Source: Amyloporia xantha (taxonomy: Eukaryota; Basidiomycota; Agaricomycetes; Polyporales; Adustoporiaceae). From it: 64,000 bases of DNA. How positions within the stretch are numbered: position 1 is the stretch's first letter; each line of letters starts with the position of its first letter. Location: positions 1,612,001 through 1,676,000 of the forward strand of contig JAYKKR010000003.1 in assembly GCA_036971615.1 (NCBI GenBank). The letters run 5' to 3'. Of this stretch, positions 38,109 to 48,391 are shown in pieces. The translations under genes were made by a program, and so were the position numbers. The notes under the pieces were generated by a model. The model did no database searches. It worked only from the letters and a program-made list of their open reading frames with translations, and was not told where the DNA came from.

Positions 38109-38369
38109 CTAGTCGCCCTTCGTTTTTATGATCACAATCTCGGTGTCTAAGTTCCGAGTCAGTGGACAAATCAGATAGTTGACATTAGCTTGCGGCATAC
38201 AAATCTCAACGAAGGCGCGCTGACTGGGCTTTAGGCGTTTCGATGCTATAGCTTTCTTCAGTGTCGGTCCAACTGATTCAGCTTTCCTGTGCACGCTTGC
38301 GAAGCCATGGTGGGCGCTCTGCCTTTTAGTACGTTCCACAGTCGACATGTTCAGGTCATCCGTCATCAT
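38109..38369 (-). CDS. Unrecognised open frame inside element A
   Basis: 86 codons from an ATG, ending in LDTEIVIIKTKGD. The same frame continues upstream of the ATG with a cysteine-rich stretch (HVECCGVCVQWPTFKADNSC) before a stop, so this may be the 3' part of a broken or spliced gene. Downstream to about 37950 another frame is strongly acidic (GEDQDDETEDD). It could be a passenger or transposase remnant of element A, but no DDE or other transposase motif is visible. Confidence 0.3.
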   Translation of the reverse strand: MMTDDLNMSTVERTKRQSAHHGFASVHRKAESVGPTLKKAIASKRLKPSQRAFVEICMPQANVNYLICPLTRNLDTEIVIIKTKGD

Positions 38370-38741
38370 GAGACAAAAGTGGCAAGAGTTGTCTGCTTTG
38401 AAAGTGGGCCACTGAACACAGACGCCACAGCACTCAACGTGTTTGATGCAGAGGCCAACGTCTCATTGCGTGTCTGCTGTCTTGTGCGACGCATTGTGGA
38501 GAACGTCACGGTCAGGAGCGCGGTGGTGGGTTAGGGGTCAAATCATCAAACAGCTCCTGCACTCGATGACCGCTATTGGTCTCGCCGCAGCTGTACTCAC
38601 CAAGCGTGATCATTAACGAGTAGATACCGGTACCTGAAAGCGGGATCGACCAAACTGGGCGGCGGGAGGGCAGGAGCATTCACTTGAAGGAAGCAGATTG
38701 TTCGGCCGAAGGGATTCGGCAAAAGCCGGTGCAACGGAGTT

Positions 38742-40765
38742 ATCCCAAATGACCTGTCATTTGGTTATCAATTGATGTACGGTGTATGGTGCTGACAAAT
38801 CAGCTCCACCTTGTTGCACCCGCAACATTTACCCGCTCACGTGACAAGCAAGCGAGTGTATGATTCGCTGAGGCTCGTTGTGGGTCTTCACGTGATGGCG
38901 GTCATCGCAATTGGTGTCTTTCTGTCTTTTCGTCGGCTCCCTGAGGCTCCCTGGCGCTGCTGTCCTTGGCATGCATTTGGGACTACATTAGCAAGAGTCC
39001 TCTAAAATTACATGCTGTAGAGGAAGCAAATGATGAGGGGGAGATAATGGAAGATGACACCAGCTGCCTGCAATGCCCCTGCATATCGCGTCAGTGCATG
39101 CATGATGATCCCAGCGATTCATCGTTCCCTACTTGATCAAGATTCAATGTATGTTTCGAAATCGAGCGTCATATGTCATGCATCCAATCTCAATAAGTAC
39201 ATGGCACCTGACATGAGACCTGCAACAATGGTGACTAGAGGTCATTTGGGCTCGGGCGGGCGGAGCAGCGCCGTCTCTAACCAAGTTACATAAGGCTGTC
39301 CGCAGTTCCATCGCATTCATAACCGATTGCTAGCGCATATCGGAATGTAGTCAGTGATATATGCCAAGGACAGCACTGAGCATCGGCACCCAGCACTGTG
39401 TGCACCACAGCGGCCGAAATTCAACCGTAGTTGGATCGAAAAGTGTCTTTCGATCGCTAAAAGGATGTATTTGGTCGAAATCGAAAAATATACACATTTT
39501 CGACCCTTCCACTTCGGTCGTTTTGTAAGTCGTTTTCCGTCCGTTGTCGTGCATGCCGCACAATGTATGAGACACGGGATCATCCGAGCAGCACTTGTGA
39601 TGAGTCATCCAACGCTAGCATCGCCACGTACGTCTGTCTCGTCTCTCTCTCCAACTCTCCCCTGGTGGTTCTCAGCGCGCAGCGTATGCACTATGCGCAG
39701 TCATACGCTGTGCATTGACACCCACACTGGAGAGACACCATACTGTCACTAATTGTCAAGGGCAACATAGGGCCATGCACTGGCCCTGTTTCCATTCTTC
39801 GAGTCCTCTCATACTGACAGGCTGTCCTACCTCACATCACTCACAGTACGCCATCTACACTACCAGACAGTCTACCGGTGCCATGCCCGCACGCGCACAA
39901 CCGAACACAGCCGTTATGGAGTGCAGGACAGTATCTGAGAGGCGGGTCTATAATTGGTGCGTGGACGTCTACATCATCCAACTCGGATCGCAACTGATCA
40001 ACCTCCCAGTCATGCCTCATCTGGACTCGTAGCACACGGCATGAGCAATGATGTTTATTAGAGCAGTAGGTCGGCTGCAATGGGCATGCTGAGAGTGTCA
40101 ACCCATCAGTCAAAATCGTGAAGTTTCACATGTCTCATTTGTCCTATACGCAACATCTTACTCCTGCAGGCGCAGACTGTAAATCTTTCTGCTCTATGTG
40201 CTATTGTAGCTGGGGTCTAATGTAGCTTCACAATTGCATATTTGAATCCAATTTGTGTATTGTAAAGAGTCGTAATATCAATCTAATTCAGTTTGTGTAT
40301 ATACCGCAATGCCAACCATTGCTTGTTCGAATATTGGATCGTTTACGGTGTGAGTATTATGATCGATAAACGGACTAAATTCGACTGGGCACAGTAATTT
40401 CATGAAAGGTCGAAAACGGAAACATACCGGCTTAACTTTTCGGCCGTTAGTGTGGAACGTAAAACGGACTATTTCCACCATTTCAGGCCTTTTAACGGCT
40501 TCAAAGAAACCGTCAAACGACTCAAACAGAGGTCTAATTTAGACCGCTGTGAGGCGCACAGTGCAGGGAGCCGACGAAAAGACAGAAAGACACCAATTGC
40601 AACGACCGTCATCACGTGATGATTCGCCACGAACCTCAGCGAATGATATGCCCGTATTCCTGTCACCTGATCGGATAAACGTTGCGGTTACAACGGGGTG
40701 GAGCTGATTTGTAAGCACCATACACCGTACATCAATTGATAACCAAATGACAGGTCATTTGGGAT
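38742..40765. mobile_element. Second long-inverted-repeat pair (B)
   Basis: About 200 bases at 38742-38943 recur inverted at 40564-40765. Both copies begin with ATCCC followed by a palindrome (CCAAATGACCTGTCATTTGG on the left; CC to GG exchange in the spacer on the right). Both include GGTTATCAATTGATGTACGG and CAATTGGTGTCTTTCTGTCT. The interior has no convincing gene; stretches at 39420-39560 and 40360-40510 share CGAAAA/CGTTTT-rich words. The right arm of element A lies directly inside the left arm of this pair. Confidence 0.65.
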
Positions 40766-41516
40766 TTTGAGTGTCGTTGAATGTCAACAAAAACATGAGT
40801 CCCTCGGATCCATAACTTGTCGCGAAAGTGACAGGACTTTACTGATCGATCAGTTGCTCCCCTGCACCCTGCCACCAGCTGCCGCCTCCTCTGGTGACGG
40901 ACTAGACCTGCAACTGAATCAGCTCCCGACCTCGACCAGGAGGAAGGCTTTGTCCATGAATTCCCGCTACGAAAGTAGTGGGTTCTTATAGACATGCTTT
41001 CCACCGAGCGTCCGCCAAAAATGCAAATCCTGGCAAAGACTACAAGTGTCGCCGCAGAGACTCCCACCCCTCTAGCCTGATGTCGACGGTCTATATTTCG
41101 CTTCAACGTGTTTAGCTTGGAGCTCCCGATCCCAGGCTGATTCCGAAGTACCACTACGGTGTCAGTTGGAGGGGTCTTTCAGTGGGAAAATTCTGTGCAA
41201 AAAGGGTCAGTTGTACCTTCGTGACCGATGAGCAGCAAGAGCTCTAGCTTGCCAATGGAAGAGGCAACACAATCAAGCTAATCAGCGTAAAGATAGTAGG
41301 CAAAAACAATAAATACAGCGCGCATCGTACATATACAATCCGGTGATGTCCGTAGAAAAATCGGGCTCGCCAGCGGTGTGCTGAGCCGGGAGCGGTCTGC
41401 ACGGCAGTCTGATGGCGTCGTAGACACTGCCGTGGAGTTACCGCAGGACCCATTAGACATAATGGATGCGCAATCTCTGGATATTCGCCATAGCCAGGAA
41501 AGACAGTCTTGAATGT
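40766..41516. other. Intergenic stretch
   Basis: About 750 bases between the repeat pair and the 3' end of the saccharopine dehydrogenase gene. Short open frames on the minus strand are repetitive or basic and lack splice support. No repeat was noticed. Confidence 0.45.
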
Positions 41517-44500
41517 TTATCGAGTGATGTTTTGCCTGAAGTGGTCATGCAATGTTCCCTCGATGATCCCCGGACCTGGCTGAACACTCTCCTTCATTCC
41601 CAGCGAGACTTCTTCCAACCTCGATAAGACATTTCCGTACACGGTCTTGTCTGTTGGCCCATGTACACCTCTTAGATCGACAGCGCCGTCCAGGACTTGT
41701 AGTGCCGCAAACGCTACTGGGAGGCCTACGCATCGTGACATAGCCGATGTCTTGGATGTTCCGTAGGACACGAGGGAAGACGTATGAGTGACTTCAGATC
41801 CAGGTAATAGCCCGGGCACACTTTGAGGCCGCACCACTATTTCATGATGCATGACAACCAAGTCACGTTCAGATCGTTGATAGCGGAGTTTGTGAGCAAG
41901 TAAAGTGGTAAAGAGGTCGATTGGGGGCATGTGTCGATTAGGTAGCGGTGGCAGTGAGGACGGTGAAGCTTCAGCATTGCTTCTGCCGATTGCAGATGGC
42001 ACAGGAGGGACGATACATAACCATTGAAGGGCCGCATGAAGCTCATGTTCATTGCCTACTGAACCCACGACATCTCGAACCGCAGAACGAATGGAGATGT
42101 CATCATCCGCGATCATCCGGCCCACGCGTTGTTCTAATGACACGCGAGCGAGCGAGGTCCAACTGTCCAGATATATGGGCGATGCAGTCTCCAGAAGGCC
42201 CATCTTAATGAAACAGCTCATCAATTGGGAGAAGCCAGAGTACCTAGGTTTAGGGCGTTAGCAAGGGCAAGATCGTATCAAGAAGACAGAACGCACCGCA
42301 GGGTCCCGCGGAAGACAGTTCGTATCTTGTCCGACGAGCCCAGATCGTATACCTCTTGGTATGGCAGACTATCGCGGTTCGCAAGGCCTTCAAAGTGAAT
42401 GATCCTCGAGATCGGCACGTGAGGGATGTAACTTTGCAGAAGTCTGTTGCCGTCAATGCGGTAATCCTACCAATTAAGCTCTCAGCAGTTAGTATAAATT
42501 GCGCTAAGATACTGCAACTGACATACTCTACCATAAATTCTGAAACGCGCTTCGTTCAAGGCGGCAGTGAGGACGCCTTTAGGGCTCCAGCTGAACTTGT
42601 ACCCAAGCGGAACATCTTCAGCACATTCGGGAGCAGGAAGGCCGCCGCAAAACGAAGTAAATGCTAGAATCTCATTTCCTTCTGCACGAAGCCTGTCGAG
42701 CAAGGAGATGGCGGAGCAGTGATCAATACCAGGATCGAGACCTATCTCATTCAGGAGTAGAACGTCTGCTGACGTCGCACTGAAAGAAATTTGAGACACG
42801 TCTAGCAGGAAACGAACGATACTTACTCGTCGTGGAGGGCTCTCATGTCGCTTGAAATATATGACGTTGTGACTAGGTGCTTATGGTGCTCAATGCACAA
42901 TTTGGCGACTGATGGGTGAAATGGCGCGGGCAGCAAACTACGTTGTTGATGTCCACTTTAGTGTGTATCAACAGACCATGATGCGCAGCTCCTACCTAAT
43001 GACTACATCTGCCTCCTGAACGAGTGCTCTAACATTGTCTAAATCACTCATGTCCACTGATATGGCTGTGGCATTGGGAAATGGCTTGATCTTTTCTTCG
43101 GCTTCAGACAAGGAGTTGCTGGCTAGGCAAGTCAGGCTGCACTTCATACTTTATGTGATTGTGAAAATACGCACCCACGAGTAGTTTGATGTCGCCCCTT
43201 TTGCAAATCTCCTCGATGGCGGGACCAGCCACCATCCCACTACCCAACATAAGTATCTTCTTAGACTTAAGTGTAAGATTCTCGAGCTTCGCGTTTTGTA
43301 TTATGGCTGAGACATCAACGGACGAACTTTGCGAAACAGGCGGTCTGGTAGCACTCTCATTTTTACTCCAGATGCCCAGCGGCTTTTCCAGCCATTTGAA
43401 GCCCTCTGCGAGTGTCCCATGCCGAGCAACAGTCGCCCTGTTCAGTGCCTCCGCCTTCCTTGCTTCCTCGTCGTTGACATCCGGTTTGTTGCTCGCACGA
43501 TACTGGGTAATAAGAGTGCGGAGGTAAGGTAGAAGGACGCGTGAAAAATGTTGTGACGCTTCTAGCGGTAGAGCGGTGGGGAGGATGTCGACGGCCATAA
43601 GCGTGACAGAAGGCAGGTGAGCAGGGAGGGTGCTTGGCCGGTGCGAGAAGAACGGCGCCGACAGAGTAGAAGACCGAGGAAGAAATTCAAGTCCGCCCTG
43701 TATATATGCGCAATTTGTTAGCTGCAGATGGTGTTTTAATGCTTCAGAGAGGGGACTACACACCTCAATATCGCAGCTGATGTCGCCAACGCAGGTGAAC
43801 CGCCCTCTGCCGATCTGTTGCGCTTTCTGCAGCGCAATTGTCAGCTGCTCATTTGTCATGAGACGTGGGAACGATGGTGCCCAGCCTGCGCCGTGCAACA
43901 GTAAGGACAAATAGGGCGCGATCTGAGAGGTAGAATAACATTTGCTACAAATTAGCTACCATCTTTGCGGGAAACAAAATAAAGACCTTGACGTGAAACT
44001 CAGAGTTGTACTTGGACGGATTCGCGTAATAATCCGAACGAGTGTATGGACCACCATCTTGTCGCACAAAGTAGTCTTCTGGCAAGGCGTGCACGACATA
44101 AATCTTCGACCTAGTAAGTACCCACGAATCTTTTAGAAGGAAAGAGTGTTACCTTTCGTAGGTCTGTAGCTATCAGCGTACCGTGTCAGCCTAGGGTTGA
44201 AAATTAGAGGTACCACGACCTACCGGGATCACTGACGAGCGCAGACAGGTCTTTGACTTTGACCTTCTCAATAGGAAGGTCTGCAAGAATGTCGAGGACA
44301 CCCTCTGCTACATTGCCTGTTCTACTCAATGATTGGCATCAGTGAACTACCCATATGTTGATTAAAATAAATGACATACCCAGTAACACCGAAGATAATG
44401 GGACCCAAGCTCTTCGGTGTACCATTTAATTTGATACGCACCCCGACCTCCTCTCTCAGGAGCGCACGAATAGATGGAAGCGTCGGATGCGTGTGTGGTC

Positions 44501-45318
44501 GAGGCGTGTACTATCATGTACGTATACGCTCAGACCAGGTAAGCCACTGTATGCTACCGAGACTCACCAGAAAAGGACTTGCTACGCCCAACTCGAGATG
44601 CGCATGGGCGAGCGCATTCAGGGACTCAAGCGCACCGGCCACTGCGGACTTGTTAATCGACAGGACACTTGACACATTGACTACGCACCCCCCGCGAACC
44701 AGCCGAAACCGACTGTCCTCTTCCCATCCTCTCCTGTAAGTAGCTCATAGTCGACGAGCCGAGGAAGTAGATTGGGTTGTTTGATATGCGATTCCGCTTG
44801 TGCACATGGAGAGGCAACGAACTTAGACAGTAACTCCATGTTGTATAGCTGTCCCTTAATCGTGTGAGAGAACATCAGGTGAGTACGAGGAACCGGCGAC
44901 GTATGACCCGAGTCGAACGGTGCAGGGACGGCGTCATTCAACACCTCGTCCAGAGGCGTCTCCTTGATGCCGAGTAATATGTGTGCAGGTGAGAGTGTAG
45001 GGTGGACTTTCGCCCCTGCCTATGAGACATACCAGGGTCAAGCTTTGGGAACTTCAGCATGGCCAACAAACACACCTTGATGAATTCGCTGGTTGGCCAT
45101 ACTCTTCTGTCGCAATCCTGCATAAGGACTTCGACGCCATCTTTCTCAACCAATTCATGGACCGTCTCTGGTGTCAATGGGCATCGCCGCTCCCAGATAC
45201 GCAGAGGGTCTTCACGACGGATCCCAAGGGTGACTTTAGCCGAGGATGGGGGTGTGGTATGGTATAGACTAGTGTTTGAAGCTCGCAGGTAGAAAGGGGC
45301 TCGTCGGAGGATGGTCAT
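41517..45318 (-). CDS. Bifunctional lysine-ketoglutarate reductase/saccharopine dehydrogenase
   Basis: About twelve exons. After an Arg/Ser-rich leader that looks like a mitochondrial presequence ([20 protein letters not shown]), the first half matches the alanine dehydrogenase/transhydrogenase-like reductase domain: [58 protein letters not shown]. The second half is the saccharopine dehydrogenase domain, with a Rossmann motif [47 protein letters not shown] and a C-terminal half ending [20 protein letters not shown]. Order and motifs fit the animal AASS type, which links lysine and saccharopine metabolism. In fungi the same reactions belong to alpha-aminoadipate lysine synthesis; direction in this organism is not decided by sequence. 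Start at 45318 gives the presequence. Confidence 0.9.
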
Positions 45319-45825
45319 TGCTGTGCACGTCTTGAGTTCACCAAAGTTGCCAGCTAGGAAGTCCGTCAAGTCTGGGTACGGCGCTGTGTGGTATGCGCCT
45401 GAACGCGAAGCCTATGATCCGAGCCGAGGCGGGAAGGTGTCACATCCATCACCGCGCTAGATGTGGCTGCGACCCTGGTCATATGAGGGGTAGACCGTCT
45501 AGATGGTGAACTGGAGAATCCTTTCTCGGGATAAAAGCAACAAAACGCTGTGTACTCCATAGGTTATCTGGTTGCTTTTCATACAAATACACGTCCACAG
45601 TCGCGCTCGCGCCATGAAGACGACGCGCTGCACCCTTTCCCCGCCATGAGCGCGTCGCGTAGCTGAGTCACGTGACAGTAGATTAAGCGCCAATTTGCAT
45701 GGCGGTCCAAGACAAAGACTGCGATAGACGACCGTAACTATATGATGCTCTCTACGTCAAGTTGGCAAATCTTCCCCACTAGCATATAGCCTGGCTGCTG
45801 TGAACTGCTCAAACGCTGAGTAGTG

Positions 45826-47900
45826 ATGTTATTGCCCCAAGCTTTGATCTGTCTCCTCCAAGCTTGGCTGGTTTTAGCCGACACGCCCCCGCAGCTATCC
45901 CTCAATAACCTTCATAGCTTCTCTGCGGCGGTCTCCAATCCTGCAAATTTCACGCTCCCAGTCTCTTCGAATGAGCTCTCCATATCTGTTGCGCTATGCT
46001 CATACATCTCGTCTAACCCTCCGCGTTTCTTCCTTTCTAATGACTCCACGACGACCCCTGGTCCAGACACCCTAGGGCAGCCGAATGTATACGAGATTGA
46101 CCTTACAACAGGAGCATTAGGCAATTGGACAGGCGACATGCTCAATTTTGGCATCCTCACTGTGTACAATGCAACACAGACACCCTTCGAGATCGGTGTG
46201 TCTAATAATGGTAAGTTCTTGTACCCCGTAGCTTCACCAGTTTGTGGTTACCTTTAATTTGGTCAGTCACCGTCTTATCATTTCCCCTGCAAGTCGCTGT
46301 CCGAACTCTTCACAGTCCATTGAGCCGCATGCCACCTTCGTCAGCAAAGTGCTGATGTCGTATGGATGTCTGCTTGATGCTGACGAAAGCGGCTTGATTT
46401 TATGTCAGAGCTAGGGATCGTGGCTCACATTCTCCGCTGAGTCAAACTCTATATCTCAATGGGCGTTCGGCCCATTGCTGCAGTGGCCCCAACAACTTTG
46501 CCCCAAAATACAGACCGTTGCACGTGCAATCCTATAAATAATATCATACCATTCTCAGCCCTACTACTTTTGGCACGTTAATCGCATGCCTAGATATGGT
46601 ACAGGCGTGTATGACAGTTTGTGGTCGAAAGAAATTTGAATTGTTGATTCATGCTGCCTGCCACCCTGGCTATCGATTAGCGACATTTTCAAATTTGAAT
46701 CAGAGCCTATGTTACAGTCATCTATATGTTTTGCCTTTGTGCTCCCACTTTCTCAATACTAAATCTAATCAATATTATCAGGGCCGATTCATCAAATACT
46801 CGACTCTCTGCCGTTACTCGGGGACACGACTGCAAACCAAGTACTTCTTTTCTCCCCTCCGTTCTCCCCACCCGACTTTCCTCAGCCGACCTATCCGAAC
46901 TACACCCTTCCATCAGCTAACTTCACCTTCCCTCCCGAGCCCTCGTCTCCCCCCGATTGGTCCCTATTTATTGCACCAACGTCATCGCAAGCATTCGGAT
47001 CGCTACCACGTACGGGCTGTGCCATGCGTGCGGCTGGAGGTAATGTTGGACTATATGAACCATCGTCTCAAAGCGAAGGCCTCTGGCTGCGCGACAGCGA
47101 TGGCTGGCGCTGGCAGTGGTTTGTCAATGCGCTCAGTCCCCAGACGAACTATACCGTCTACGCAGTAAATAATGGGACTCAAGTGAGTGGCCCCATCTAC
47201 TTTGTGACCAAGTCTGGTACGTGGTTTCGTTTCGCGGCATACTCATTGGACTGATCTGTCTTCTTTAGCTGCATTCGCTTGTCCGATTGTTTACTCTCTG
47301 CCCTTCTGCCCTTCTGTAGCATATGCAGCCCCCATCTCAAATCCCGATCCAGCAGCTGGAGTGACGGCGAACTCATTGCCCGACAACATGACGGAGACCC
47401 TTCTCAGCGGCCTTACCAACTTTACTGTCATGCTGACCTCCATCGCGTGCGGACGAGATCTATATAGCCCGCTGGTGACCTGTGCCGACTGTCAGGCGGC
47501 CTACCGTACATGGCTGTGTCTCGTCTCGCTTCCCCGATGTGCAGAATACCCTATCTCCACTACATCGACGTCATCTTCGATGCTATCGCAGGCCACCGCA
47601 CAACAGCCCCTTCCTGCGCTACAACCGCAGAACGCGTCGAACCAGCGCAATCCGTACCTTCCAGCGTTCTCTGAGAACTACACAGCAGTCTTGCCGTGTC
47701 TGGAGATGTGCAATGCAGTAGATCGCGCGTGTCCACCTTTCCTGGGTATTAGGTGTCCGATGCCCAAGTACACGGCGTCGTGGAGTTATGGCGTGGGTTA
47801 TATTGACAGCGGAGAAAATGGGCAGATAGGAGGAGGCTCTACTGGGACTGCGGCGGATCGTTGGGGGAATGTATATTGCAACTCTGGAGGATTTCTATAG
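45826..47900 (+). CDS. MID1: Stretch-activated Ca2+ channel regulatory subunit Mid1
   Basis: Three exons: 45826-46210, 46782-47219 and about 47269-47900. The signal peptide is MLLPQALICLLQAWLVLAD. The ectodomain has many NxS/T sites (NFTLP, NWTGD, NYTVY, NMTET). The C-terminal cysteine-rich region is diagnostic of Mid1 (SIACGRDLYSPLVTCADCQ, AYRTWLCLVSLPRC, VLPCLEMCNAVDRACPPFLG, WGNVYCNSGGFL). Mid1 partners the Cch1 calcium channel at the plasma membrane in stress and mating responses. Intron 1 is 571 bases and contains an E-box palindrome and a TATA-like box, which is unusual. The phase across it is right (SNNG-PIHQILDSLPLLGD). It is divergent from the saccharopine gene, sharing a 507-base upstream region. 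A decayed copy of its 3' end lies at about 51440-51640. Confidence 0.9.
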
Positions 47901-48391
47901 ATGTGGATAAACGTTGATTGCGGTGTGTCGCTCTCATCAAGTATGGTGCGCCTATATTTTATTTTGTTCTCAGTCTCCGTGCTTCAAGGTTAGACCGTCG
48001 AGCATCATGTCCAGGACTTCTGAACTCGCTTCATGATGTAGAAATTATCGCATCGAGGTACCCAGTTTACTCCCAACTCGGATTTACCTTCAACTCTAGC
48101 CTGCAGAAGTATGGATTACTGGATGATCCATGTTTTTGGCAGGCCGGGCTTGGACATATTCAGTAAAACCATAATTCAATGGCTTGCAGACTTACTGTGG
48201 CAAAGCGTCTTTTCGCCTCTCATGCGAATCCCGCTACGCCCGATAAGGGACGCCTGTTGATAAAGTTTAAGTTCGTCTCTTATATATGCAAAGTATAATC
48301 ATCGCTTTGCACCATACATCCGAGACCGACCACGAGCAGTGTCCTCGTCTGAGACACAGGTCGAAGGTCTCTGATTTATGGTTTAGTTGGC

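Larger units (their letters stand above)
36510..39286. mobile_element. Long-terminal-inverted-repeat element (A)
   Basis: The sequence from 36510 rightward (starting ACTTGGTTAGAGACGGCGCT) recurs as its reverse complement ending at 39286. Matching arms run about 36510-36760 and 38992-39286 with scattered substitutions and small indels, so the pair is old. Shared words include CCGCCCGCCCGAGCCC, GACCTCTAGTCACCATTG and TTTGCTTCCTCTACAGCATG. The interior holds a MITE and an unrecognised minus-strand open frame. I could not define a target-site duplication. The right arm lies inside a second inverted-repeat pair (38742-40765), which simple nesting cannot give. Confidence 0.7.

Noticed and set aside
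46596..47168. 190-codon plus-strand frame starting in MID1 intron 1
   Set aside because: It reads through the intron into MID1 exon 2 in the wrong frame; the correct frame gives the conserved Mid1 ectodomain.
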